This document shows positions 13,201 through 28,200 of a stretch of DNA of 64,000 nucleotides, in pieces (positions within the stretch are counted from its first letter, which is position 1; every line of letters starts with the position of its first letter). The DNA comes from Siderastrea siderea. Its lineage: Eukaryota; Cnidaria; Anthozoa; Scleractinia; Rhizangiidae. The stretch spans positions 21,817,142 through 21,881,141 of the forward strand of contig OZ034975.1 of NCBI GenBank assembly GCA_964030785.1, read 5' to 3'. The position numbers and the translations under genes are program-made. Below the pieces are notes generated by a model that saw only the letters and a program-made list of their open reading frames with translations, ran no database searches and was not told the DNA's origin.

Positions 13201-16200
13201 ATTGGGGATGAAGACTTTTGCTGGGCTGCATTACCCTGTTGGTGTTGAATGAGTGGAAGGTGAACTTCAAATTCAAGAATATTAAATAAATATGCACGCT
13301 TGACTTCTAGGAAGGATTTTAAAAGACTAGTCTGATAAGTGCAAGTTGTTTTTTTATTGCCAACGAGCCATCCGAGCAAAGACGCGAGGATGGCCATTGG
13401 CCTTGATAGAGCCTATGCGTGTATATTGGTTACAGACTAGAAATCTCAGAGCAGTTGCATATTTTCTGTTAACAAAAGAAAGTGTAACAATAGAAAGATC
13501 GGGCGATAGATTAGGTGTCGGAGAGCCAATCCAAACAAGTCGTTCTGACACCGAGCGGCTGAAGTCCGCGTGATAATCTCCTGACTTTAGACACAAGATT
13601 TGTAAACAGACGAAGAGCCAGTCGGAGCTTTCCACCGAGCGACTGAATGCACGTGATAATTTCCCGACTTCAGATGACTTATCGCGTGCGTTTCGCATGT
13701 GTTAATTCCGTGTTTGTATCGCTGTAATTTCTTATTATGGAACGACGGAACAGGGTACACGTCGGAGTTGAAGTTGTCGTTTTGCTAAGTTTGTTTTAAA
13801 AAGCGACTTTCAAGGTAAGACAATTCTTTGTATAACCTCATTTTTGAGCTGTATGTTTTTGTGGGGACTGAAACTTGGATCAAGGTGGACCGATCGTGCT
13901 CCTTATTGAACGAACGTGTTTGGGAAATTAATTCAATCAACGTGTTGTTTTCCTCACAGTGCTCCTTATATTCGTGCGGAGATCCAAGTTTGTTAACAAA
14001 CTCTTCAACTGGAGTTCAAAACAATATACTTCACCCTTATAAGACAAACACTATGGTTGTGTTTTCACTAGGGTGATTAACTAGCTGAACATTCTTTCTA
14101 GGTGTTTGTTTACAGACCGACATTTACTAGTTAAACGTGATAACTGTTTTCACTGTGAAACTTCACCCAAAATTTAAGCCGCTTACTCAGAACATTCAAA
14201 TTACAAAGGTGCGCATCTTTGAAAAACTGACGGGAGACGAAGCATACTTTATGACTTCTCTCGTATTGATTCTCACGATATTTCTTTGAAAAAGAAGGAG
14301 TTTCTTTCGGAGGATGCGATTAATGTCTCGACAAATGGGGAGGATGCGACACAATGTTGCAATGCGGTCAATTCAGGGCCAAAACAATCGAAATCGCTGA
14401 AAGCACAAGACGATGTGCATGCGATGTGGGTTTATCTGAGACCACAGTTTTGGTTTGAACAGCTCCTTGTTAATCATTACCAAGATCAATTATGGCGAGA
14501 GCACTTCAGGGTAAGCAGAGACACATTTGAATACATCTGTGGTCTCATTGGTCCTCAGCTGATGCGGCAGAATACAATTCTTCGGAAAGCAATCACTGTG
14601 GAGAAGCAGGTTGCCGTTGCTCTTTGGAGGTTAACTACAGGAAATTCGTACAGAACCGTGGGACTAACATGGCGCTGAAGGAATTGTAAATCAAAATGGT
14701 AGAGTATTGCGATTAAATTCGCTGAATTCGTCTGCCATTTTGAAAGCGTAGTGAACCACGAGGCGAGGGTCTGGAAAACATTTGCTGAGCACTATTTGGC
14801 AGGCTTATGTCACTACATGCAAAGTGATTGGTTGCGACTTTTATCGGGACGATTTATACTATCTCGCGAGGTAGTATAACTTGGCATGAATTTCCCGTCA
14901 TAAAGGCGAGATAATCCCTTGTTTTTTCTCATGAAAACAGCTTGCATTTTTAACTCGCTTAACATTGGAAGAGCTGTTTTCACTGTATTTCAGGACTTTT
15001 CCAGCTTTATCTAGTCAAAATTGTCCTAGTGAAAACACAACCTAAATGTGTTGTAGAAGCCTACTGTTAGTTTTGCCGACATTCAATGAAAAAAATGTCG
15101 TGTTCTGTTAAGAACTGGACACAACAGTTTGTTTTGTTGTTTCTTACAAAACAATGTTGACCAAGAAATACTATCTTGTTCTGTTTAGTTTTCTATAATA
15201 TTGTTAAGAATCTACACGTTTATCTCAGTTCAAAATGTAAGCAGCATAAGGAATTGCTGAGCCATGACAAATAAATGTTATAATTTCTGGAACATTTTCA
15301 TGAGAATAATGTTTATAGGCATCACCATCAGTTTTATAGCTGTAGTCTGCATGCTAGCCTGTCAACACACATCAACCAGTTTACAATATCTGCAATCATT
15401 CAGGTTCAAATATCTCTAGTCTTACACATGCCAGTTAACCTTGACGAAACCCAAACATGAACAACACTAAGGGTATTGTACGGGTACGATGTATTAATAA
15501 ACTCAAGTGAAGATTCACAGAGACCCTTCACTATATAGGGAAGACTGGGCTCATAGTATTTTACAGCTAGAGGTAGGGACGGAAGGGGCTGCAGAAAACG
15601 AAATACAGCGACAAAACGGTATCCTGTGAAGTGCAACCCACTTGGCATGTCTGTAACCTGCAATCAGGCGATTTTTTTTTCTGCAGGAAAAGGGAGAGTA
15701 AGCGACAGAAGAAAAAATACGCCTGAGACATTTACTTAATGAGCCGCGAACTGCCCCCGATTAAAAAGCCCAATTAGAAACACAAAGGGTTTGATCACAG
15801 GTTAGTGTGCGTGGGAGGAAGATTGCTCAGCACATTACCAAAATGACATTAATTTGGAGTGTGAGAGTGCAAATCAATGGTTCTTGATGGATATTCCATC
15901 AGCTCACCTTCAAACAAGCAATTGGATAGTGCTCAAAACCTTTCCTTTTCATTCTTTTCACGGCACCACTGAACACTTCTTGCTGTCTCCCACTCAACTG
16001 TATGGAGCTAACCTGCGATCAGCCCACCCCCCTGATCGTAGGTTACTATGGTTACTATGGTCATTGGCATATTAGTGACAACTATAACTAGTTGTAGTTT
16101 TTAATTTGTTCTTTGTTTCTTCAGTGGCTTTCTTGCTGAGCACATGGATTTAAGACACTTCCTTACAGTCGGTATGATGTCTAGTGGTTTGTTAACTATT

Positions 16201-19200
16201 GCATTTGGACTGGGATACGTGTGGAAAATTCACTACTTTGCGTACTTTGTCACTGTCCAGGTACATTTAATACACATGTCATAACTTCAAGTTCATTTGT
16301 ATCTGTGGTGAATGTATTCAGTTGTGTTTAATTTTTAAGCTCTTGCTGTTATACTTGAAAGCATGTATAACCTAAGACCAAAAAGGCTTTCAAAAAAAAA
16401 AAGAATTCCAAAATGGTATGCATGTTTTCATAGAACTGTAGGATTTATTACAGTCTGCTAGATTTTAATTACTTCCCACTGCACCTATTTGTTGCACGAC
16501 TACAGACCGGTTACTTGGGTGTCCATTTTTTCTCTCACATATTTAGACACTCCTACATGTAATAATTTGTATGTACCTACTTTGGGTGTTGCTTACATAA
16601 ATCAACTGCACCTTGGTTCTTTTCTTTCTTTACAGGTGTTTTCAGGTTTTTTTCAGGTGAGTGTTAAACGTATCACTGTGCTAAAACCATCCTTGTTACC
16701 ATTCAACAAGTTCCCCCCACCCCCGACAGTTAGATCTAATTCTCATGTGATTGCTTAACCACAGACCAAAGGGGAGCGTTTACATTGCCTTGCTCTTGTT
16801 TGGCTTGAAACTGGCTTGTGTTCCTGGTGACTCTTGTATGGTTTTGAAGAGCTGAGTCTGCTCAAATACTATGTACAATCAATGAAGGTTGAAACTCTCG
16901 CTTTCAATTGGCCTCTAACTCTTGTGAACTCTCATTGACTCTCTTCTGATCTCAAAGAGTTTAAACTTTTGTCAACTCTTGCTCTTGTCTGGCCTGACAG
17001 TTATGTACTGTTGTCTATACTCAGATAGGATTATCAGCAACAATGTACTTTGATGTTTGTCAAAAATCAATGTCACTTCAACAAGCTTCTCTATGCATGT
17101 AAACATTGCAGCTGGGACAGTTGCTTAAAGATCTCTTTCCCTCCTAATGATGACAAATAAGGGTTTTAGCAGTCAGATCATACCAACAGACACAGTTGCT
17201 CTTGTTAAGTCCTGAATTTGTTGAAATGTAAAATATTTTGTGACACATAGCTCCGTTGTCTCACGTGGCCTCCATGATGATGGCATTTTGCTTAAAGAAA
17301 AGTGTTTTGAGTTTGAGCTCTTAACACATTGACCCCTGAACTGCCCGTGACCGCCCTTCTTTAACCACCTCCCTTGTACCACTTGTGACGTCATCAGTCT
17401 TCACAGTCCTAGACAACTTTGACGACTACCTCGTGCAGGGAGATGAGATCTTTCAAGCCATACCCAAATGAGTGCGATTCAGTCAAACAGACCAGAGAAA
17501 GATGCAAAAAGCCGGGTAACTTTGACCAGAAAATTCCAATGAAAATCTTGTCCCACTACCCACTGGTACTTCCTTCAAAAAAAACACGATGCTCGAACGT
17601 TTTGCAAAATCTTTTCCCACCAAAAGGAAGCCTAGTAAATGCCCCACAAAAGAAAAAAAAGGGGGAAAGAAAAGCAAAAGAAGTGGGGAAGAGAGAAAGC
17701 AAAAGGTAAAAGATGAAAGGGCGGCAAAACTTTCTCGAAATTTTGCTTTCTGCGCATGCCCGAACTTTGAAAGCTGTAATTTGGCATCAGGAACAAAAGC
17801 TAGTCCAGTGCTCGACTTGTAAACAACGCTTTGGACAGTTTGGATTCTTTTTGGCTAGACAGCGACCTAAAAATGGCTTGACTCACTTCAAAAGGCATTT
17901 TTTGGCAAAATGTCCAGGAGTCCAAACATGCCGAGACTCGTATCTCTCCAGAGACATTTGAAGATGTACGTGTGAAGGGGTGAAAGTGAAGGGGCATTAT
18001 TATGGCCATGTGACCTGTTATTATTTAGGATTTAGCACAATATCAGCTCCCTAAAAGAACACAATTTTGCCTAATCTGAGTAAGCCAAACATTCTGACTG
18101 TATTCTGTTCATGCTGTGATAATAATGATTCTGTTTCTGTGATAATAATAACTCTGTTTAAAGAGGAAAGCACCAATAAAATAAAAAGATGAATAAGTGT
18201 TAAGTTAACAACAACAAGTTATTTAAAAATAAAAAGAAATTTAAAAGGACTAGGAACCAGCAGCTAAAACATTATTTTGTGAACCTATCTATGAAACTAC
18301 CAAGAATGTTTATGTCCATGGAAAGAATTCCAAGCCTTCACAACCTCATAATAAAGCAACATTGTTGGCATATTTCTATTCTTCTCATTCAAGGAAAGTA
18401 AAAGGTTCCAAATTAAGGAAACCAATAACTGACCATTGTTTAAGGGTTACTGAGGGCTATGTACAATTATCAGTACTAACTGGTTGTTTTTTGCTCACCA
18501 GAGTTCTGGATGGCCCAGTGTTGTCGAATGTGTTGGTAATTGGTTTGGCAAAGGAAGGTAAGATCAAACACAACAATACAGCTGTGTGTACAGCTTCCAC
18601 TATCCTTCTCAAACTTGTTAATAATTCTTAAAGAGAAAACAAAGGAATTCACTACCATGACAGTAGTTTGGATACCTGATCTTAATTGGCATAAAATTTT
18701 GCAAACTTTGCTTTGAATTTCTCCAAGAATTATGAAGGGATTGAGAAGTTCTAACAAGCACTTAAAAGAGTGTTTGATTAGGTATCCAAACACCCTGAAG
18801 TCAGAAAAAAAACTTGGCTGCCCTTGTTTTTTCGTCCCACTTTTTGGTGTTTGGGTATCCTGATGAAACACTCTTTCTTGTGTTTGAAGTATTACATCAA
18901 ACAATTCATCCTTTGATTCCATTCTTGATGATGTCATAAAAAATAAATGTCAAATTCTATCACAAATATTAAGAAATATGATTTATTGGATTTTTTACTC
19001 AGGAACTGAAAAGTTGTAGCTTTTTAAAATAAACCAGGTATTTAAAAATAAGATAATGGCACTAATTATAGTAATAATAATTAGGAGGCATTTTCAAAGC
19101 CTCAATGCATTTTAAACCAAAAAACTTGACACATTTACTACACATTGAACAACTTTACAAATTTCAATGTCAGAGTATGGTACGACTAGCAACTTCACAC

Positions 19201-22200
19201 ATTTACTACACATTGAACAAACTTTTCTGAAAATGTTAGTTTGATTGACATCAGAGTTACCATAGCAACATGGAGATGACATCATTTATTTTACATAGTT
19301 CCAATTTTTTTGTAACTAGACCTTAACCATGAAAGGGACCTAATGTCCCTAGTAGGCTACATGTAGGTCTTCCTGACTTGACATTGTTAAGAAATTCTAT
19401 AATCTGAGCATTTTCTAGAAAATTCAAGCTGAATATTTTAGAAGATTAGCCCTTTCTTTTGCTTACCGGTATTCCTCATCAACACTGTTTTCCAGACGTA
19501 ATGAAACAATGATTTCACCATTTGTAATACCTGAGCATAGGACATACTTTCTGGGAGAGTTTCAGCCAACTTTCTTCATGTGGTTTTCCTTGATGTTGGA
19601 AAGTGATGTGCTAAAGATATCCATTTTACTGCAAGTAGTAAACTTTTTGTTTCTGAAGCTGCAACTAAAAAGCTAGTCGATGGATTTTTTCTCAGTCTTT
19701 TAATTTTAAGTTCAGCATGCGTAACACCATTTCTGAAAATTTTAAGTTCATTTCAATCATTAATTTTGAAGGATGCGAAATGAAGGGAAAAGTATAGGGA
19801 ACGCTTACATCTTATCCATGAAACTCACTGCTGTATTATTAATTTGTTGACAGCTTATATCTTCCTAAATTTTCTCTTTTGTCTTTATTCCCCATATTTT
19901 GTTTTTGCATAATGACAACTGAAGACTTTTAAAAAACATAAAACTGTATTTACACAGCTGGTTGTAGTGGTGTTGTAATAAAATTTCTCCCAGAACACTG
20001 TGTAGTTTGCTTAAAAGTTTCAACTCTTTCAGATGTTTCTACACTTAAGCAAGGGCTGTTTTCTGAAGAGTGACTACAACCTGATGCTAATTCCCATTGT
20101 AGAAAGAACAAAATAATTACAACATGTGCCCTGGCAGTGGCTCGTAAATATGCTGATCTGAATATAGACAAAGGAGAAATTTTTGAAAGAAATCAGCTGT
20201 CAACAAAGAATGCAAACTAATTAGAAGCTTTTTGGAGTAGTGTAAAAGTTTCCAATATTTTTGCTTTATTTCCTTCTCAAAATGAATCAATGCACTTGAC
20301 ATGTAAGGAGATGGTGTAACACACCTTGAACTTTAGATTAAGAAAAATCCATGGACTAGGTTTGGAATTACAACTCGTAACAAAGATGTTTCTACATGCA
20401 ATAAAATGGTCGTATTTAATTTCAAACATTTATTTTACTTATTGCAACATCAAAGAAAATCAAATACAGGAAATTGCTTGAAACTCTCATGGAAAGAAGT
20501 CCTGTGTTATATCAATAAAATACGGAGAAATGTCATTTAAATTGGTACAAAGAACATTGATCTTGATGAATTAATTAAAGAAAAGAAGAATCTTTAATTG
20601 TTTTCAAGGAAATTATTCAACCTGGATTTTTTCAAAAATACTATCATGGAATTTCTTTAAAACTTTCTAGCCGGGAAGACCTACATGTGGCCTACTAGGG
20701 ACATATGGTCATTTCAAAAGTTTAGGTTCAGATGTCAAGAAAATTGGAAATAAGAAAGATGAATGACATAGTGGCTCGTGTTGCTATGGTAACAAACTAA
20801 TATTTGTGCAAAGTCTGTTGAATGTGTAGTAAATGTGTGAAGTCGCTAGTCATACTGACCCCTGACAGTGATCTATCTGCCATTGAAATGTTGGGTGTTG
20901 TGGTCTAACAAAATCATGGTGAGCAACCAAGACATACATTTGCCAGGGTCCTGGGTCCAATTCAAAAGTCTTATGGAAATCAATCAATAAATATTATTGT
21001 AAAATTAATGGTCTGTAACATGGAAGCACCTGTCAGACTTGTAGCCTTGGCAAGATTTAAAAAGTTTGGCTGAAAATTCAGTAAAGAAGTCACAGACAAA
21101 CATCTCTGTTGTGCAAAGCATCTCCTCATAATCACACAAACTCTGTAAACTGTCTGATTTATAAAAAAAAAAAACCACTTCCCAGCCTTTATTAAACCAA
21201 TTACAGTAATGAAGACCCTGGTATAATGAACCATATTTTTCAGCCCAGTAGTGGTAAAATGTGTGGAAAAGAACCCTTAAGTTACAAACCTCCATTATAA
21301 CAAACACATTTTGCTAGTCCCTTGGCACTTCATTACATTTTGAGGTGCTTCATTAGATGGTGGGCACACCGTGAATAATTATTTTACTGCACCTTTCAAT
21401 ATAACTTACAAACTGTGCACTTGTGCCCAATGTACGTGAAGTGTTAAGGTCAGACACATACAAAACCATTCTAAGATTTTGCTGGTGAATTCTGTCTCTC
21501 ATTGCATCCTTGCGCGTTCAATTGCACTCACAAAAAACTTTGAAATTCTTTTGCAACATATATTTGATGTATGGAGTCTATGTATGATTTGCAATTAACA
21601 CTTTGATCTCTGAAACATTCAAACTCTGTAAACACACAATATCTGATAAGGAAATTGCCAACCAGGCTTTGCAGCGTGATAGTTGCTGCAAAAGAAAGTG
21701 ATGGCTGTCCTTTGGTGCTGGGTATGTTATAATAGTGTTGCTAGGGCCTTAGGAACAGACTTGGCTCTGAAGAGCTAATATGGGCCTTAGTGGATGATGC
21801 AATGACAACAGATTGAATTATATTATTGCACATCTGAATAGAAAATGATCAAAACAACTGATTATTTTATCCAGGCGAGGTTTGGTAATGGGAATATGGA
21901 ATTCTCACACATCAGTAGGAAACATTCTGGGTTCCACAATAGCTGGTATATGGGCCAGTAATGAGTGGTAAGTGTTCAAGTCCTTAACAGCGATTTGTAT
22001 TTAATGGGGCAACGTTGGAATTTAACACTCTCCTGCTTGCCAATGCCAGTAAGAATCTCATCAGGCAAATACAAATTACTGGTCACTTGCCTGGTTTGGT
22101 AAGTCCGATTTTTATCTCGAGTTTGGCTTAAGGTGTCTGATCACAGTTTGGGCGCATTCTACGATTTGTGCTGCTGATGTGGATGATTGTGTTGGTGTTA

Positions 22201-25200
22201 TTTTCCATCCTAACAATCAAACAGTTAGTTGTGTTTGAAAAACATTTGTTTTTCAATGTATTAAAGGTTACAGTATTGGAAAATCCCCTGCCTTTCTGGG
22301 ATTGTTTGTAATGGAATCGAGAAACCTGTCAAATGCAATGTATATGTGCAGTTAGCCAGAAAATTGTGACCACATGGTTTAGTGGAAGTGCACTCATTAG
22401 AATTTTATGAAATTTGGTAGAATACTACATGTAGTCCAGAACACGCGTAACTCACCTACAAAAATAAATATTATTGAGATCTGACAGAGGACATGTTCAG
22501 AAAACATTAAAATGCAAAACACCAAATTACAGAAGATCTCTCTGTCAAAATTTCATGAGACCAGTGTCAATAGGCCAGTATTTTTCTGAGTTTTCTAGAG
22601 ACAGATGGTGGAGAAAATCTAATGACTGGATTTTCTAAAAATAAATCAAACCCAGTATTTAATGCTTGTTTATTACCAGCCATGTTGCCATGGCAACGGT
22701 ACTTGGCCTCATAAAACATATCAAAATATAATTCTTTTTAGTTGAACTTGCATCTTGCCAATTTTGGCCGCCCAACTGCCAGTGGTTTGAATATAGTGAT
22801 GAATAACGCAAATGTTCAAGAAAACTGTGTTGGGCACCTTAACAATTTGTCACCACTTCTTCACCGCCAGCTATTTTTTACGTGTATTGTAGTAGCAACA
22901 TTTTGAATCGCTCATTGTCAGGTTTTCAAACAAAGCTAGCATGCATGATAAGTAAACAACCAAAAATAGTTGAATGTGAAGAGAATATTTCATAAAGAAA
23001 GTCCAAGCATTTGAAATTGTAGTTTAATTTCATTCAAATTGTAGTGTAGGCCAAATGAAGTGCTAAGAAACTATGCAGCCAGAGAACAACACAATTTTAA
23101 AGGCTGATGGGTTACTATACTGAAACCATAACTTCCTTTCTGTGTCAAAGAATTCCAAGTTTATTTGTTGATCTTGTAAACTTTGGAACAGATTAAGTAA
23201 AATCTCAGGTACAAGGGGACTAGTGTACAAGGAAAAACATTGACAAAAACTGTGAAATGGATATGCTGTGGCATGCTTAGAATTTGTCCACTGTGCAAAA
23301 GCACACCTTCCCACGATTTCCTGTCTCAAAAAGTGCATTCTAACACTGAAAATTGGATTATAGTTTACACAAGGTTTCCTAATTCTAAAATAATACCACG
23401 GGAAGTAAATTGAAGCTATGAACATTCTATGAAAATTCAAATACAGTAGAGCCCCAGTAACTCGAACACCGAGTTAGTGGGGGTTCGAGTTATCGGGGTC
23501 GATTGAATATTCAACTTGCCATGTTAATAATTGATAGTTAACTGAATTTTCAGCAATTCAGTATACAGTACAGTGCAAATTAAACCTATCTCGTCAGAAA
23601 CTGTAACAGGATTATATGCATTCTTGTGATAATACAGTACTGTGGATGTAACTCAGTTACACTCAAGATCATAAGATCCTGGATTGACTGTCATACGTGA
23701 TCTGTTTGTTGCACTGTAGTGTTAGTTTTAGTGTTTAAATCCGATTACACGACAAGAAGAGCTAATGGGATATTTCAGTGGGCATCCGTGGTGAGTTACA
23801 AGAACCAGAATTCGAGTTATCGGGGTAAATTTTGATCAAGGGAAACGAAATTTAGTTCTATTTAGCGGGGAATTTGAGTTATCCAAGCTCGAGTTAACCA
23901 AGTAAAAATGACTGAAAAGTGGGGTCAAATCCAAGGGAAATGGGACTTAGTTCGAGTTAGCTGGGCAGTTCAAGTTATCGGAGTGCGAGTTACCAGGGTC
24001 CTACTGTGTCCATAACTTACAATACTCAATTGCCTTTTTGGTAGAAGGCAAAAAGGTCAAGTTACGAGGACTTCATCTTCGTTGTTGGTTCTGCTGCGAA
24101 CTACAGTAGGTTGGCACAACGCTTGAGTTTGAAGCAATTGGTAACAGTCCTGACGCCAAACCTAGCGGAGCTAACGCCTTCTGGTTTTTTCTGTCCACAT
24201 CCATGGTTTTTGTGGCAGTCCAAACACATTTTCCCAGGAAAAACACCCATGTTTATTGTAACTCACTAACTCGCATAACATCGAATCGAGTCGAAGTATA
24301 TAGTTCTTGAATTCGCAGCATTTGGCAATGGTCCTGACGGCAAACAGCAGAGCTAGTGCCTTCCGGTTGTTTTCTGTCTACCACCATGGTTTTTGCAGCG
24401 GTCCAAACACATTTTCCCAAGAAAAACAACCGTATTTTATGTCAATCGAGCTGGGATCAATAAACAGCTGTTTAAGTATTTAAATGGAAACTTCATTTGA
24501 CAACATAGCAGAAGTTGTCAAGTGGTTAGCCTGATTCCTTTTTAATAGTTCCAGCAGCTTGGTGGCTCAAAGGTTTGAATTCCAGAGAGAGTATATTTTT
24601 TCCCATTTTTTTCCTTTTTATGTGTGATTACTAATAAGAAATGAATAAGTTTAATTCGCTTTTAGGCTTGGCTAAATCTATATATTATGAGTGAAAGCCA
24701 TTGTAGGTGATTACATTTTTTAAGATCATGTATTACTCACCTGGAAAATGGCAGGTGACCTAAAATGCCCTTGAATGTGTTTTTAAACACTTAAACACAT
24801 GAATCAATGAATTGCATCTTTACACCACATTAAATTGAACACTGAACATTTTCATGTTGTCCTTATTTTAGTGTGATTAAGACACTACAATGACATTAAA
24901 ACATCACTTCTTTTTATTTTGCTTATCTTCATTATTAAGTGTACATCTAGTGATAATTTAATTAGAATTAACATGCCTTATGTGATTTTTTTTACAGGGG
25001 GTATTCATTCATTGTGCCAGGATGTATCATTTGTGGAATGGCTATCATTGTGTTCCTTTTCCTTGTTGTAGGTGAGTTTTCTGTTGTCCTTGTACAGGTA
25101 GTTCTATTACTGAAGTCAGCATCTAAACGTTTGTTCTCACAGTTTGTAATTCCATTTGTATTACTTCTTCTTTTCTGTACCCAGCATTGGAAATTAATAA

Positions 25201-28200
25201 CTATGCGAAACATCGACTGTCAAAATGTCCCTTTAATAACTCAAACAATATTCTTGAAGTCAACACTTCTCCAACAGTTCCCTGACAAATTTCGTAGTTC
25301 TGTAAGAAAATTTCTTGTCATGCTATGGGAGGATGGCTTGGATGAAAGCAGATTTTGGCAGCTTTTGAGTACTGACATGAAACTTTGGGGTTTCCTATCT
25401 CTGCGTTGCATTGTGGTTGACATTATGATTATCAGTTTATTAACATCTATTAACTGTGAGTATTTCTGAGAGACAAGTTCAGATGTAACTCGGTGCATTA
25501 TGATGGATAAATTTCATACAAACAGTCAGCACATGACCAGCTAACGGTTGAGTGGTGACCTGAAGCCGTGAGTGATTCAGTGCAGAGAGCAGAGGGAGTA
25601 ATCTTCAAATGAGTTTCATTGTAACATAAATTATTTTTAATATGTATTTCAGATCCCACTCATGTAGGTTGCACTCCTCCTCAACAGCACAATGAAGTAC
25701 ATGTAAGTTTTATTACCATACTTGAAATATGAGCTTTGTCTGTGCAAGTTCATTCATTTTTTCTCTCTCTGAATGTTTTCCCTATGTGTTTGTACACAGT
25801 TTTTTTTTTAACTTTATGTCCAAACAGAATGTCAACCTTTCTTCAACCTGCTCAGCCTCCATAGCAAACAGGGAAAACCCAGCACTAAATTATATCTAAA
25901 AGAGGGCCCTTGCTAATTCCAGTGTAATGCTTGTTAGTGTTACAAACCCTTGTCACTCCAAAGTCAATTTAATATCTTGTAACTATTTTTATAGCCCCTC
26001 CCAGTGGAAACTTCAGTTAACAGAGCCAGGTTTACAGAAGTGAGTTTCTTATTTCATTTAACCAATATTGACTCCTGTGACAGCTTAAGGGGGTTAGGGA
26101 AGGGGCTGTGCTCCTTCTTTTGTAACGACATAACATTTTAATGATGGAGGATGTATCTGATAATCAACTGATGCAGACATAAAATATTCCAAGGCCAGAA
26201 TAACACAGGAATGCCAGGAATGTTTGCTTATTTGGACTCTCCTACCCACTGCCCTTTTTAATGAAAGTATTCTACTTTCACTCTCGTCTTTCTACTTTCC
26301 GCAAAGTTAGGGTGAAAACTTTTCCAACATGAACGAAGAATACTAAAACACCAAATAAAGTACAAAGCAAGAGAACAAAAAAATAAGTAAGCTTAAAGAC
26401 AGTGGGGGAAAAGATAAAAGTTTGTCTGGTTGTCAAACTTATTGAGCAGAATGTACATGCCTGAAATAAAATCTGGAAACTTTCACTTGCAAATGGAAGG
26501 AAAGTTGAGCTTTCATGTTGCAACCAAAGTTTTTGGCAGTTTGGCTCCAAATTGCCTAAAAGTAGCTACAAAATGCCAATTTTAACTCAATACTCAGGGG
26601 TGTCGTGGGTTAATTTATTGAGCTATTTTGTCTACAAAATAGCCTCATGGTCGGCATGCAGCCTCAAGTTTCTGGGAAGGTTGGTTCTTTGGTTGGTTGG
26701 TTGGTTGGTTGGTTGGTTTTTGGGTGGACCATGTTCAGCATTCCCGACGACTGTCGAATTTTACCAAAAGGCTAGTTGTCGGGGCAGGAACAAAAATGCA
26801 GATGAGAACGCACGGAAAATTCTGCTACTAAAGCGACACTACGAAAGTGTCCGGATTTCATTCGCTTGATGTTGGATATTTATATATCAAATAGAAATGG
26901 CTGGCTTCCTTGTGGTAGACTTCCTTAGAAAACGAATCATCAGCACAAACCAGGTTTACACGAGAGCGGAAGCGAGTTCTAGTAAATAATCCTTTGTACG
27001 CATGCGCACAACTTACGTTTTGAGTTATATGGTTCAACTTTAGAGTGTGAGAATAACATGACTTCTGTGCAGGGATGTCCCATAGTAAATGATGGTAAAT
27101 AGATGGCAAATAGTTTGAACGTATAAAAAGGGCAGAATCGTGAATTTCGAACGAAAACGAATTATTGTTCGCCCCTTTTGGTAGGTTTTAAAATTAATGC
27201 CCATGCCACTCGATCACTAGGTCCTTCAAAGGCACAAGGTCGACAAGGAAAAAGATTGTATGGGTGGCATAAACGTTGCTCGTACGTACGACTTGCTAAG
27301 CGCAAAGTTAGAGGTGACTTATCAGAGAAATGGGTTTCTGGTTAGGCTGCGTGGCGGTAGCGGGATTGTTTGTACAAAGTTTGAGCGGAAAGATCAGCAG
27401 ACAATCAAATCAAATCAAATCAAATCAAAACAATTATCACCTCCAATACGAAGACAAAAACACAACAGCTCTACGCAAGATTCGTTTCACAGTTTTATAG
27501 ACACAAGCATCGGTTATCATTTTTCAGATTACCAAAAACGCATAAATTTACTCATTCCCCGCTTCCTTTTAAGTTTCTCCCTTTTGTTACACAACTCTAG
27601 CTGCCACGAAAGCCAATAAAAAGAGCCAAAAACGAACATACGACAGTCTCATGAAAGTCTCGTGACTCGCCATTGAACTTTGTCTCATCACATGTTTGCA
27701 CGTGACAAAACACCACTTGTTTACACAAAACAGTAATCTGATCTCACGCTCAATCAACATAACACATTCTTTACACGTGAAACGACCCACACTAAACATT
27801 ATCACATGACTGCTTGGCCCTGCGATAAAATCCCCCCCGGACCTATTAAAGCACAATTTGCCCTTGAGTTGATCACGTGTACTCCACGTGATAAAATTCA
27901 CGTTGTTTACCACATCCGCCAACCACTCCATTATTCTCGAATTCGCTCATTTAAAATTCCAACGATTCCTTTACCCATTACCACCTCTCTACATAACAAA
28001 ACATCCCTTAATATTATTTTCACCCAATTTTTTATCTTACTTTCACATCAAAACGCTCATCAAAACAAAATTTATTCGCTAAACACAACCACTGATTTTT
28101 GTGTGGCTTCAGCGAAGCTGAGACCACTACCGTGTGGGACCAATATTTTTGCTGGAGTTTAATTTTATGAATGGTGATTTTTTTGTGTGTTTTGCAGGAC

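Noticed and set aside
18476..18937. Minus-strand 153-residue frame
   Set aside because: It overlaps SLC37 exon 7 in antisense and has no domain features.
23063..23440. Minus-strand 125-residue frame
   Set aside because: Intronic, compositionally like its surroundings, no known motif.
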